In this document: positions 39,467-47,600 of the stretch, piece after piece
Numbering within the stretch: the first letter of the stretch is position 1
How the letters are laid out: every line of letters starts with the position of its first letter
Assembly: GCF_039541115.1 (NCBI RefSeq)
Contig: NZ_BAABFP010000005.1
Location: 106,308-170,307 of the forward strand
From: Angustibacter luteus
GTDB taxonomy: Bacteria; Actinomycetota; Actinomycetes; Actinomycetales; Angustibacteraceae
Reading direction: 5' to 3'
DNA: 64,000 nucleotides
Made by a program: the position numbers and the translations under genes
The notes under the pieces: model-generated
Told to the model about the DNA's origin: nothing
Seen by the model: only the letters and a program-made list of their open reading frames with translations
The model's database searches: none

Positions 39467-40077
39467 CCGACCCGACCACCGATCGCCGGGCCGTGCTGGA
39501 GCGGGCCACCGGGGAGAGCAGCGTCCGCGTCGAGCTCGACCTGGACGGCACGGGCCGCTCCAGCATCAGCACCGGTGTCGGCTTCTACGACCACATGCTC
39601 GCCAGCCTGGCCAAGCACGCCCTGTTCGACCTCGACGTGCAGGCCACCGGGGACACCCACGTGGACGCCCACCACACGGTCGAGGACGTCGCCATCGTGC
39701 TGGGCGAGGCCCTGCGGGAGGCCCTCGGCGACAAGGCCGGCATCGCGCGGTTCGGCGACGCGCTGGTGCCGCTCGACGAGACGCTGGTGCAGGCCGCGGT
39801 CGACGTCAGCGGGCGCCCGTACTGCGTGCACACCGGCGAGGCCGAGGGGCAGCAGTACGTGGTGATCGGCGGCACCTACGTGGGGTCGCTGACCCGGCAC
39901 GTGTTCGAGACCTTGGCCCACCACGCCGCGATCGCGCTGCACGTGCGGGTGCTCAGCGGGCGCGACCCGCACCACGTCGTGGAGGCCCAGTTCAAGGCGG
40001 TGGCTCGCGCCCTGCGGGCCGCGGTCACGCCGGACCCGCGGGTCGGGGGCGTGCCCAGCACCAAGGGCGTGCTGTGA
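39463..40077 (+). CDS. hisB: imidazoleglycerol-phosphate dehydratase
   Basis: 204 residues from GTG 39463. Mn-dependent dehydratase of histidine synthesis; monofunctional, without the phosphatase domain fused in enterobacteria. Metal-binding motifs: [18 protein letters not shown] near 38-55, [17 protein letters not shown] near 67-83, [14 protein letters not shown] near 148-161, and [15 protein letters not shown] near 169-183. It overlaps hisC by 4 bp; a 25-base gap precedes the next gene. Confidence 0.96.
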   Translation: MTDPTTDRRAVLERATGESSVRVELDLDGTGRSSISTGVGFYDHMLASLAKHALFDLDVQATGDTHVDAHHTVEDVAIVLGEALREALGDKAGIARFGDALVPLDETLVQAAVDVSGRPYCVHTGEAEGQQYVVIGGTYVGSLTRHVFETLAHHAAIALHVRVLSGRDPHHVVEAQFKAVARALRAAVTPDPRVGGVPSTKGVL

Positions 40078-40102
40078 ACCGAGTCGTGCGCCGGCGAGCA
40101 CC

Positions 40103-40729
40103 GTGAGTGCGCCTCGCGTCGTGCTCGTCCTGCGCGGACGGCTGGACGGTGTGCGGGCCTGGGCCCGCTCCGGGCTGGTGCCGGTGTGGATCGTGCCGGA
40201 CGTCGCGTGGACCCTCGTCGTGCCCGCCGGCCCCGCCGAGTCCGCGCCGCCCTACGACGACCCGGTGGCCCTGCTCGGCGGCCGACCCGTGCCGGGCCGG
40301 CTGCGGCCGGTGATGTGCTTCGTCGCGGACGGACCGCGGGCCGCCGTGACGCTGCAGCGCGGTCGACGACAGGACGCCCGCTGGCTCGGCTGGACCGGCG
40401 AGATCGGTCCACACCGGGTCGACGACCTCCCGCTGGCGTCCCCGGACCTGCTGGCGGAGCTGGCCGGCGTCGGCGCGCAGGCGCGCACCGACCGGCGGGC
40501 CGACCTCCGCGAAGCCCTGCGACCGGACGGCCGCAGCGGCGCCGACGTCGTGGACGACCTGCTGCGCGCCCTGGGGCTGCCCGGGGCCGGGCTCACCCTG
40601 GGGGCCGTCGCCGCGGGTGACCTGCCGGGAGCCGTCCGGATCGAGCCGGACGACAAGCTCGTGCAGCGGTTCGACCGCTACGCCGCCGACGAGGCCAGGC
40701 TGTCCGCCCAGCTCGAGGAGGGCCAGTGA
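40103..40729 (+). CDS. protein of unknown function encoded between hisB and hisH
   Basis: 208 residues from GTG 40103. I do not recognise a domain. The protein is soluble, with no signal peptide. Its N-terminal half is rich in short beta strands ([52 protein letters not shown]). The C-terminal half is helical, ending in a charged [24 protein letters not shown] helix. Codon use matches the neighbours. The stop overlaps hisH by 4 bp, so it is translated with the his genes. Similar unassigned genes occur here, from memory, in other actinobacterial his operons. A regulatory or complex-assembly role is only a guess. Confidence 0.75.
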   Translation: MSAPRVVLVLRGRLDGVRAWARSGLVPVWIVPDVAWTLVVPAGPAESAPPYDDPVALLGGRPVPGRLRPVMCFVADGPRAAVTLQRGRRQDARWLGWTGEIGPHRVDDLPLASPDLLAELAGVGAQARTDRRADLREALRPDGRSGADVVDDLLRALGLPGAGLTLGAVAAGDLPGAVRIEPDDKLVQRFDRYAADEARLSAQLEEGQ

Positions 40730-41376
40730 GCACGCCCCAGGTGGTGGTCCTCGACTACGGCTCGGGCAACGTGCACTCGGCCGTGCGGGCCCTGGAGCGA
40801 GTGGGCGCGCAGGTGCGCCTCACCGCCGACCGCCAGGGCGCGCTGGACTGCGACGGGCTGGTGGTGCCCGGGGTCGGGGCGTTCTCGGCCTGCGTGGCCG
40901 GCCTGGCTGCCGTTCGTGGCCCCGAGCTGGTCGACCGGCGGCTGGCCGGGGGGCGACCGGTGCTGGGCATCTGCGTCGGCCACCAGGTCATGTTCGAGCG
41001 TTCCACCGAGCCGTACGCCGCCGGCGTGCTCGACGGGCTGGGGGAGTGGCCCGGGGTCGTCGAGCGGCTGCCGGCGGACGTCGTCCCGCACATGGGGTGG
41101 AACACCGTGCAGGCCGCTGAGGGCTCACGGCTGTTCGCCGGGGTCGAGCAGGAGCGCTTCTACTTCGTGCACTCCTACGCCGTGCAGCGCTGGCTGCTCG
41201 AGCCCCACGACGGCCAGGTGGCGCACTTCAGCGCCCCTCGGGTCAGCTGGTCCGAGCACGGCGTGCCGTTCGTCGCCGCGGTCGAGAACGGACCGCTGTC
41301 GGCGACCCAGTTCCACCCGGAGAAGAGTGGGGACGCCGGTGCGCACCTGCTGGAGAACTGGGTGCGGTCGCTGTGA
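40726..41376 (+). CDS. hisH: imidazole glycerol phosphate synthase, glutaminase subunit
   Basis: 216 residues from GTG 40726. Class I glutaminase that supplies ammonia to HisF. The nucleophile is Cys83 in GICVGHQ, and the His-Glu pair is in [12 protein letters not shown] near 191-202. The oxyanion-region string GVGAF near 48-52 is present. The residue after GICVG is His instead of the more usual Met. The HisF partner is not in this window. GTG overlaps the stop of the upstream gene by 4 bp. Confidence 0.95.
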   Translation: MSTPQVVVLDYGSGNVHSAVRALERVGAQVRLTADRQGALDCDGLVVPGVGAFSACVAGLAAVRGPELVDRRLAGGRPVLGICVGHQVMFERSTEPYAAGVLDGLGEWPGVVERLPADVVPHMGWNTVQAAEGSRLFAGVEQERFYFVHSYAVQRWLLEPHDGQVAHFSAPRVSWSEHGVPFVAAVENGPLSATQFHPEKSGDAGAHLLENWVRSL

Positions 41377-41414
41377 CCGCCACCCCGTCAGACCCCACCC
41401 CGAGGAGCGTTCCT

Positions 41415-42161
41415 GTGTCCGGTGAGCCCAGGCTCCAGCTGCTGCCCGCGGTCGACGTGGCCGACGGGCTGGCCGTCCGCCTCGTGCAGGGTGAGGCGGG
41501 CAGCGAGACCTCGTACGGCGACCCGCTGGCGGCCGCCCTGGCCTGGCAGCAGGACGGCGCCGAGTGGATCCACCTCGTCGACCTCGACGCGGCCTTCGGG
41601 CGCGGCACGAACCACGAGCTGCTCGCGACCGTCGTGGCACGGCTGGACGTCGCCGTCGAGCTCAGTGGTGGCATCCGGGACGACGAGTCGCTGGCCCGCG
41701 CCCTGGGTACGGGCTGCGCCCGGGTGAACCTGGGCACCGCCGCGCTGGAGGACCCGGAGTGGACCGCGGCGGCCATCGCCCGCCACGGCGACCGCATCGC
41801 GGTCGGGCTCGACGTCCGGGGGACGACGCTCGCCGCGCGCGGCTGGACGCAGGAGGGCGGCGACCTGTGGGAGACGCTGGAGCGCCTCGACCGGGACGGC
41901 TGCGCGCGGTACGTCCTGACCGACGTCACGAAGGACGGCACGTTGCGCGGGCCCAACGTCGACCTGCTGCGCGAGCTGTGCGAACGCACGAGCGCCCCGG
42001 TGGTGGCCAGCGGCGGCGTCTCCAGCCTCGAGGACCTGGCGACCCTGCGGACGCTGGTGCCGTTGGGGGTCGAGGGTGCCATCGTCGGCAAGGCGCTGTA
42101 CGCGCAGGCGTTCACGCTCCCGGACGCGCTCGACGTGGCCGGCCGGCCCGGTCCGGGCTGA
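41415..42161 (+). CDS. priA: phosphoribosyl isomerase A (HisA, probably also TrpF activity)
   Basis: 248 residues. TIM-barrel enzyme that isomerises ProFAR in histidine synthesis. In many actinobacteria this protein (PriA) also performs the TrpF step of tryptophan synthesis. Motifs: [19 protein letters not shown] near 5-23, [10 protein letters not shown] near 52-61, [12 protein letters not shown] near 83-94, [15 protein letters not shown] near 171-185, and [13 protein letters not shown] near 197-209. GTG 41415 is chosen because GAGGAG lies seven bases upstream; GTG 41373, overlapping the hisH stop, would add 14 residues. The dual activity is inferred from family membership. Confidence 0.93.
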   Translation: MSGEPRLQLLPAVDVADGLAVRLVQGEAGSETSYGDPLAAALAWQQDGAEWIHLVDLDAAFGRGTNHELLATVVARLDVAVELSGGIRDDESLARALGTGCARVNLGTAALEDPEWTAAAIARHGDRIAVGLDVRGTTLAARGWTQEGGDLWETLERLDRDGCARYVLTDVTKDGTLRGPNVDLLRELCERTSAPVVASGGVSSLEDLATLRTLVPLGVEGAIVGKALYAQAFTLPDALDVAGRPGPG

Positions 42162-42904
42162 TGACGCAGGTTCCGTCGGGCGACTCCGCGGGCACGGCCT
42201 GGTCGGGTCGGACGTTGCCCGCCGGGGGCTTCGACGGCGATGACGGCGCCGTCGATCCCGCTGTGGCACAGGCGCTCTCGGCGCTGGAGTCCGGGCAGGG
42301 TGCGGCGCAGCAGGTGGTGGCCGCCCTGGCGGCGGCGCGGGTCCTGGTGCCCGTGGTCGCCGTCCTCGGCGAGGGTGAGCAGGCCGCGCACGGCCTGGTC
42401 GACAAGAGCGCGGACATGGCGGTCGTGACGTTGACCGCGCCGGACGGACGCCGGGCGCTACCGGTGTTCAGCGGCCTGGAGTCGTTGCAGCAGTGGGACC
42501 CCACCGCCCGCCCTGTCCCGGTCGACTGCCGTCGAGCGGCGGTCTCCGCGGTGGCCGAGGGGTGCGACGTGATGGTCCTGGATCCGGCCGGACCGGTGGC
42601 GTTCGTGGTGTCCCGCCCCGCTGTGTGGGCGTTGGGGCAGGGCCGCGCGTGGGTGCCGGCCCACGAGGACCCGGACGTGGCCCGGGTGCTGCAGGGCGCC
42701 GCCGCGCAGGTGCCGGGCGTCGTCGGCCTGCGCGCCGAGCGCGGCGACCAGGTGGACCTGCTCGTCGTGGTGCTGCTGGCGGTCGGCCTCGACCGCGACG
42801 AAGCCCGCGCGGCGGTCGCGGCGGTTGGCGAGCGGCTGCAGTCGGACGACCTGCTGCGCGAGCGGGTGGAGGGCGTCCAGCTCCGGGTCGAGCCCGCGGC
42901 CTGA
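42161..42904 (+). CDS. SseB N-terminal domain protein
   Basis: 247 residues from ATG 42161, sharing one base with the priA stop (TGATG). It shows the SseB-like pattern: an ALAAARVLVPVVAVLGE strand-helix near 47-63, then MAVVTLTAPDGRRALPVFSGLESLQQWDPTARPVPVDCRRA near 86-126, followed by VMVLDPAGPVAFVVSRPAVWAL. The function in actinobacteria is unknown. It commonly follows priA there. It converges on the peroxidase gene with five bases between. Confidence 0.82.
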   Translation: MTQVPSGDSAGTAWSGRTLPAGGFDGDDGAVDPAVAQALSALESGQGAAQQVVAALAAARVLVPVVAVLGEGEQAAHGLVDKSADMAVVTLTAPDGRRALPVFSGLESLQQWDPTARPVPVDCRRAAVSAVAEGCDVMVLDPAGPVAFVVSRPAVWALGQGRAWVPAHEDPDVARVLQGAAAQVPGVVGLRAERGDQVDLLVVVLLAVGLDRDEARAAVAAVGERLQSDDLLRERVEGVQLRVEPAA

Positions 42905-42909
42905 CCCGC

Positions 42910-43392
42910 TCAGGTCGCCAGCGCCTTCTCGATGTCGGAGGTGATCGACTCGGGCTTGGTGGTCGGCGCGTAGCGGTCGATCACCTGACCGTCCCGGCCG
43001 ACCAGGAACTTGGTGAAGTTCCACTTGATCGAGTCGCCGAGGATGCCGCCCTTCTCGGTGCGCAACCAGCGGAAGATCGGGTCCGCGCCGTCCCCGTTGA
43101 CCTCGACCTTGGAGAACAGCGGAAAGGTCACGCCGAAGTTGCGCTCGCAGAAGCCGGCGATCTCGTCGTCCGCACCGGGCTCCTGGCCGCCGAACTGGTC
43201 GCACGGGAACCCCAGGACGCGCAGGCCCTCGCTGGCGAACTTCTCGTGCAGCTCCTGCAGGCCCTGGTACTGCGGGGTGAAACCACACTGCGATGCGGTG
43301 TTGACCACCAGGAGCACGTCGCCGGAGTAGGTGGCCAGGTCGACGGTGGTGCCGTCGATGCTGCGGGCGCTGAAGTCGTTGATCGAGGTCAC
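42910..43392 (-). CDS. glutathione peroxidase-family thiol peroxidase
   Basis: 160 residues from GTG 43392. Cys-type GPx family enzyme that reduces peroxides. The peroxidatic Cys36 is in NTASQCGFTPQY, the Gln in FPCDQFGGQEPG near 68-79, and the Trp/Asn pair in KWNFTKFLV near 123-131. Cys70 in FPCDQF is conserved in the family, and Cys82-100 region residues (GFCERNFG) may supply the resolving thiol. In bacteria without glutathione the reductant is probably thioredoxin or mycothiol; that is an inference. It overlaps the flavin monooxygenase gene by 4 bp. Confidence 0.93.
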   Translation of the reverse strand: MTSINDFSARSIDGTTVDLATYSGDVLLVVNTASQCGFTPQYQGLQELHEKFASEGLRVLGFPCDQFGGQEPGADDEIAGFCERNFGVTFPLFSKVEVNGDGADPIFRWLRTEKGGILGDSIKWNFTKFLVGRDGQVIDRYAPTTKPESITSDIEKALAT

Positions 43393-44864
43393 GTGGTGAG
43401 TCTGTCATCGCCCGCGCCGAACCACCGGGTGAGGGCCCGCGGCAGCTCGGGGTCCGTGAGGTCACCGGCCCAGGCGACGTGCCCGTCGGGCCGGATCAGC
43501 ACGGCGGCCGGTGCCTCGACCTCACCGAGGACCGGCAGCTCCCAGGCGCCGTCGTAGCCGGCCTCGACCCGCCGGACCCGGTCCGCCCACGGGCCCAGGT
43601 CGAAACCATGGGGTTCACCCAGGTCGAGGAGCACCGGGTGGGCGTCGTGCAGCAGGGCGAACACGCGGGTGGGACCCTCCGCGGTCCGCAGGTCGAGGTC
43701 CGGCATGCGCCGCCCGAGCAGCGGGTGCCCCTCGCCGAGGTCGTAGTGGATGTCCAGGCCCGAGATCATGCCGGCGGTGCGGCGGCGGGGCTCGTCCACC
43801 GCCAGGTGCTCGAGCACCGCGTCGCGCAGGGCGCGGCTGCGCTCGTCGGTGCGCGCGAGGGCGACCTGGGCCATGGTGTTCTGCAGCACACGGGCGCCGA
43901 CCGGGTGCCGTTCGGAGTGGTAGGTATCGAGGAGGTGCTCGGGTGAGGTCCCGGCGACCACCTGGGCGAGCTTCCAGCCCAGGTTGACCGCGTCCTGGAC
44001 CCCGGTGTTCAGGCCCTGCCCGCCTTGCGGGCCGTGCACGTGGGCGGCGTCCCCGGCGAGCAGCACCCGGCCCTGGCGGTAGGACGCCGCCTGCCGGGTC
44101 AGGTCGGTGAACCGGGAGATCCAGGTCGGGCTGTGCACGCCGAAGTCGGTGCCGTAGGCAGCAATGAGGGCCTCACGGAGGTAGGCGAGGGTGGGCTCGG
44201 TGGTGTGCCCGACGCCCTCCTCGAGCAGGACGACCCCGTACGGCCCGCCGCCCTCGGCCCGGTTCACCGGCCCGATGCCACCGCCCTCGGGTCGCCGGCC
44301 GACCGCCGGTTCCACGGCCATCTGGACCTCGGCGATCAGGAAGCTGGACGTCGGGTCCCAGCCGGCGAAGTCGATGCCCGCGGCCTTGCGGACCAGGCTG
44401 CGCCCGCCGTCGCAGCCCACGACGTACCGCGCTCGTAGCGTGGTCCCGTCGGACAGCTGCACGTCGACGCCGGTCTCGTCCTGGGCCAGGCCTTCCACCT
44501 CGCAGCCGTGCCGGATGCGGACGCCGAGCTCGCCGACCCAGCCGGCCAGGATCGGCTCGAAGTCCCGCTGCCAGAGCGCGAGCAGGTACGGGTGGCGGGT
44601 CGGGAAGTCGCTGAGGTCGAGCGTGGTCCCGGCGTACCCGACGAACGGGTGCACCTGTCCCGCGGAGACGAACCGTTCCGCGACGCCGCGCTGGTCGAGC
44701 ACCTCGATGGTCCGCGCGTGCAGGCCGCCGGACCGCGATCCGTCGAGGTCCTGGCTGGCGCGGCGTTCGACGACGACGACGTCGGCGCCGCCCAGCGCCA
44801 GCTCGGCCGCCAGCATCAGCCCGGTCGGGCCCCCGCCGACGATCACCACCGCGTGCTCGGTCAT
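43389..44864 (-). CDS. FAD-dependent aromatic-ring monooxygenase (class A)
   Basis: 491 residues from ATG 44864. The Rossmann motif GGGPTGLMLAAELALGGADVVVVERR is at 10-35, with RSGGLHARTIEVLDQRGV at 45-62. The DG motif is CDGGRSLVRKAAGI near 149-162, and the FAD-ribityl motif GDAAHVHGPQGGQGLNTGVQDAVNL is near 273-297. A C-terminal thioredoxin-like domain without active cysteines follows, preceded by GMISGLDIHYDLGEGHPLLG. This is the PheA/PgaE/rifampicin-monooxygenase group. The substrate is unknown: phenolics, polyketides or rifamycin-like drugs are possible. It forms an operon with the peroxidase gene. Confidence 0.9.
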   Translation of the reverse strand: MTEHAVVIVGGGPTGLMLAAELALGGADVVVVERRASQDLDGSRSGGLHARTIEVLDQRGVAERFVSAGQVHPFVGYAGTTLDLSDFPTRHPYLLALWQRDFEPILAGWVGELGVRIRHGCEVEGLAQDETGVDVQLSDGTTLRARYVVGCDGGRSLVRKAAGIDFAGWDPTSSFLIAEVQMAVEPAVGRRPEGGGIGPVNRAEGGGPYGVVLLEEGVGHTTEPTLAYLREALIAAYGTDFGVHSPTWISRFTDLTRQAASYRQGRVLLAGDAAHVHGPQGGQGLNTGVQDAVNLGWKLAQVVAGTSPEHLLDTYHSERHPVGARVLQNTMAQVALARTDERSRALRDAVLEHLAVDEPRRRTAGMISGLDIHYDLGEGHPLLGRRMPDLDLRTAEGPTRVFALLHDAHPVLLDLGEPHGFDLGPWADRVRRVEAGYDGAWELPVLGEVEAPAAVLIRPDGHVAWAGDLTDPELPRALTRWFGAGDDRLTT

Positions 44865-44966
44865 CGGCCCAGGTTTCCACAGTCGGCCACTGCCGCCCGA
44901 AGATCATTTCGTGGAATGCTGCCCGACGCACGGCGCCCGCGTGGGCGCCCCGCCGAAGGAGCTCCC

Positions 44967-45422
44967 GTGACCACCCAGTCCAACCTGCAGGCGAAAGGCT
45001 TTCTGGCCACCCTGTTCGACTTCAGCTTCACGTCGTTCCTGACCCTGCGCTTCCTGAAGGTCATCTACACCGTGCTGGTGGTGCTCGTCCTGCTCGGCGG
45101 TCTGTCCATCTTCATCGCGTTCGCGTCGCGGGGCGTGGGGGGCTTCATCGCCGGGCTGGTCCTGGCTCCGCTGCTCGCCCTGGTGTACCTGGTGATCGCC
45201 CGCATCTCGCTCGAAGTCGTGGCGCTGTTCTTCCGGATCGGGGAGAACACCTCGGTGATGGCCCGGGCGGCGCTGGCCGACGGCGTCGTGGCCCCGGCCT
45301 CGCCGTACGGTCAGCCGCCGGTCGCGCCGCCGACCTCGTCGACCGAGCCGACCTCGCCGATCACGTCGACCGAGCCGACCGAGCCGCCCTTCCCGCCGTC
45401 CACCACCGACCCCCTGGGGTAG
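44967..45422 (+). CDS. DUF4282 family membrane protein
   Basis: 151 residues from GTG 44967, five bases after AAGGAG. The N-terminus, GFLATLFDFSFTSFLTLRFLKVIY, is the DUF4282 signature. Two transmembrane helices follow (about 33-55 and 59-82), then a region ARISLEVVALFFRIGENT and a Pro/Thr/Ser-rich tail of about 45 residues. The function is unknown. A long inverted repeat begins 13 bases after the stop. Confidence 0.85.
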   Translation: MTTQSNLQAKGFLATLFDFSFTSFLTLRFLKVIYTVLVVLVLLGGLSIFIAFASRGVGGFIAGLVLAPLLALVYLVIARISLEVVALFFRIGENTSVMARAALADGVVAPASPYGQPPVAPPTSSTEPTSPITSTEPTEPPFPPSTTDPLG

Positions 45423-45433
45423 CAACGCTGAAC

Positions 45434-45479
45434 GACGTCCGAACGGATCGCACCCATGCGTGCGATCCGTTCGGACGTA
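45434..45479 (+). terminator. 19-bp inverted repeat, probable bidirectional terminator
   Basis: The arms 45435-45453 and 45460-45478 pair perfectly over 19 bp with a six-base CCATGC loop. It follows the DUF4282 stop by 12 bases. No U-run is present. The loop contains an ATG that opens a longer frame for the next gene, but that start is unlikely inside such a stable stem. Confidence 0.75.
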
Positions 45480-45482
45480 GGC

Positions 45483-45488
45483 GAGACT
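45483..45488 (+). promoter_or_regulatory. possible leaderless -10 for the MFS gene
   Basis: GAGACT ends six bases before GTG 45495, just downstream of the inverted repeat. The first base departs from the TANNNT pattern. Confidence 0.3.
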
Positions 45489-45494
45489 CCCGGG

Positions 45495-46697
45495 GTGCCG
45501 CTGACTCCCTACCGCCGCGTGCTGGCCGTACCCGGCGTCCCGTCACTGACGCTGCTCGGCATCGTCGCCCGGCTGCCGAACGCAGGCACCGGCGTCATCG
45601 TCACCGTGCACGTGGTGCAGACCCTGGGGCGCAGCTACGCGGCCGCGGGACTGGTGGTGGCGGCACTGACCATCGGCACGGCCATCGGTGCGCCGTGGCG
45701 CGGGCGCATGGTCGACCGCCTGGGGCTGCGCCGGGCGCTGCTGCCCTCGCTGCTGGCCGAGGGGGTGGTGTGGTCCAGCGCGCCCTGGCTCTCCTACTGG
45801 TGGCTGGTCGGCGCGGTCGTCGTCGGGGGAGTCTTCTCGCTGCCCGTCTTCACCGTGATCCGGCTCGCGCTGTCGGCCATGGTCCCGGTGGCCTTGCGGC
45901 GCACCGCGTTCGCGCTGGACTCGGTGAGCGTCGAGGTGTCCTTCATGGTGGCGCCGGCCGCCGGCATCCTGGTGGCGACGCACATCTCGACCACCGTCGC
46001 GCTGATCGCCCTCGGCGCGACGTCGGTGCTGGCCGGGATCGGCCTGTTCGTGATGAACCCGCCGACCCGCACGCCCGAGGGCAACGCCAGGGCGGCTGGC
46101 CACCCGTCGATCCCGATCGACGACGGGCCCAAGCCGAAGATCGCCGTGACGGCACCGCTCGTGCTCGTGCTGGTCGCGACGTCCGCGGCCACGGTGGTCC
46201 TGGCCGGCACCGACGTGTCGATCATCGCGACGCTGCGCGCGAGCGACCAGCTGCAGTGGACCGGCCTGGTCGCCTCGGTGTGGGCGTTCGCGTCACTGCT
46301 CGGCGGCGTCGTGTACGGCGCCATCCCGCGCTCCATCCCACCGACCTGGCTGCTGCTGGGCCTCGGCGCGCTGACCATCCCGGTCGCGCTGGTCAGTGGC
46401 CCGCTGGCCCTGTGCCTGGCCATGGTGCCGGCCGGGTTCCTCTGCGCGCCGGTCATCACCGCGACGGCCGAGGTCATCGCCGAGCTCGTGCCCGAGGAGG
46501 TCCGCGGCGAGGCGATGGGCTGGCACGGCTCCGCGCTGACCGCCGGTATCGCGCTGGGCGCCCCGCTGGCCGGCTACGCCATCGACAAGGTCGCGCCCTG
46601 GGCCGGCTTCGTGACCGTCGGGGTCACCGGCACCGTCGTGGCCCTGGTCGGCCTCGCCGTGTTCTCCCTCCGGGCCCGCGAGCCGCGCCCGGCCTGA
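45495..46697 (+). CDS. MFS family transporter
   Basis: 400 residues if GTG 45495 is used. About twelve hydrophobic helices, with the MFS loop 2-3 motif GAPWRGRMVDRLGLRRAL near 71-88. This matches the single-chain MFS exporters common in actinobacteria; the substrate cannot be read from sequence. The earlier in-frame ATG at 45456 would add 13 residues but sits in the loop of the 19-bp hairpin. No ribosome-binding site precedes either start. The gene stands alone between DUF4282 and the macrodomain gene. Confidence 0.82.
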   Translation: MPLTPYRRVLAVPGVPSLTLLGIVARLPNAGTGVIVTVHVVQTLGRSYAAAGLVVAALTIGTAIGAPWRGRMVDRLGLRRALLPSLLAEGVVWSSAPWLSYWWLVGAVVVGGVFSLPVFTVIRLALSAMVPVALRRTAFALDSVSVEVSFMVAPAAGILVATHISTTVALIALGATSVLAGIGLFVMNPPTRTPEGNARAAGHPSIPIDDGPKPKIAVTAPLVLVLVATSAATVVLAGTDVSIIATLRASDQLQWTGLVASVWAFASLLGGVVYGAIPRSIPPTWLLLGLGALTIPVALVSGPLALCLAMVPAGFLCAPVITATAEVIAELVPEEVRGEAMGWHGSALTAGIALGAPLAGYAIDKVAPWAGFVTVGVTGTVVALVGLAVFSLRAREPRPA

Positions 46698-46717
46698 CGG
46701 TCCGCCGCGATCGCGGG

Positions 46718-46723
46718 CAGAAT
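46718..46723 (+). promoter_or_regulatory. possible leaderless -10 for the macrodomain gene
   Basis: CAGAAT ends six bases before ATG 46730, and no ribosome-binding site is present. Confidence 0.35.
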
Positions 46724-46729
46724 CGAGCG

Positions 46730-47245
46730 ATGCGCATCGAGCTCGTCCGCGGCGACATCACCACCCAGGACGTCGACGCCGTCGTCAACGCGGCGAACTC
46801 CGGGCTGCTCGGTGGCGGTGGGGTGGACGGCGCGATCCACGCCGCCGCCGGCCCCGAGCTGCTCGAGGCGTGCCGGCGCCTGCGGGCCAGCACGTTTCCC
46901 GACGGCCTGCCGACCGGTAAGGCGGTCGCCACCGACGCCGGGCGGCTGCCGGCCCGCTGGGTCATCCACACGGTCGGCCCGATCTACCCGCGTGCGGCGG
47001 ACCCGGCGTCCGACCTCGCCTCGGCCTACCGCCAGTCCCTGCGGGTCGCCGACGAGCTCGGCGCCGGTTCGGTGGCGTTCCCGTCGATCTCCACCGGCGC
47101 CTACGCCTACCCGCTGACCGAGGCGGCGCCGATCGCGCTGCGCACGGTGGCGACGTCCGGCAGCTCCGTCGAGCTGGTGCGGTTCGTGCTGTTCGGTGGC
47201 GCGGCGCTGGACGCCTTCCGGCGCGCCGAGCGCGACCTCAGCTGA
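46730..47245 (+). CDS. macrodomain protein (ADP-ribose / O-acetyl-ADP-ribose hydrolase)
   Basis: 171 residues from ATG 46730, a single MacroD/YmdB-type macrodomain. It opens IELVRGDITTQDVDAVVNAANSGLLGGGGVDGAIHAAAGPEL, with the catalytic-loop Asn residues and the GGGGVDGAIH loop intact. VIHTVGP and FPSISTGAYAYP complete the ADP-ribose pocket. Family members remove ADP-ribose from proteins or deacetylate O-acetyl-ADP-ribose. No sirtuin or ART gene is nearby. The stop overlaps the converging DUF1844 gene by 8 bp. Confidence 0.93.
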   Translation: MRIELVRGDITTQDVDAVVNAANSGLLGGGGVDGAIHAAAGPELLEACRRLRASTFPDGLPTGKAVATDAGRLPARWVIHTVGPIYPRAADPASDLASAYRQSLRVADELGAGSVAFPSISTGAYAYPLTEAAPIALRTVATSGSSVELVRFVLFGGAALDAFRRAERDLS

Positions 47246-47600
47246 CGGGGCCGGTCAGCTTCTCGCCGGGGCCCTGACCGGGCGGGTCCGGCACGAGTGA
47301 CGCCTCGCGGAAGGCCAGCTGGACCTGGCGCAGCCCGTCCCGCAGCAGCGACGCGTGCTGGCTCCCCACCTCGGGGGCGGCCGCGGTGACCAGCCCGGCT
47401 AGCGCGGTGATCAGCTTGCGGGCCTCGTCGAGGTCCTGGTGCTGGGCGGCGTCCTCGTCGTGACCGAGGCCGCACTTCACGGCCGCCGCGCTCATCAGGT
47501 GCAGCGCCGTCGTGCTGATCAGCTCGATGGCCGGGACGTCGGCGATGTCCCGCTCGGGGGAGTCGCTCGGGCCGCCGGGAATAGGTGCTGCGCCGTCCAT
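47238..47600 (-). CDS. DUF1844 family protein
   Basis: 120 residues from ATG 47600. It matches the DUF1844 pattern: IADVPAIELISTTALHLMSAAAVKCGL near 19-45, DLDEARKLITALAGLVTAAAPEV near 56-78 and a C-terminal LRDGLRQVQLAFREAS helix. The function is unknown. The gene is commonly divergent from infC in actinobacteria, as here. No ribosome-binding site is seen; AAGGGT lies six bases before the ATG on the minus strand. Confidence 0.85.
   Translation of the reverse strand: MDGAAPIPGGPSDSPERDIADVPAIELISTTALHLMSAAAVKCGLGHDEDAAQHQDLDEARKLITALAGLVTAAAPEVGSQHASLLRDGLRQVQLAFREASLVPDPPGQGPGEKLTGPVS

Noticed and set aside
42905..47600. A defence island or secondary-metabolite cluster around the macrodomain, MFS and monooxygenase genes
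   Set aside because: No nuclease, helicase, toxin-antitoxin pair, synthase or carrier protein gene is present. The genes are in mixed orientation and look like independent accessory genes.
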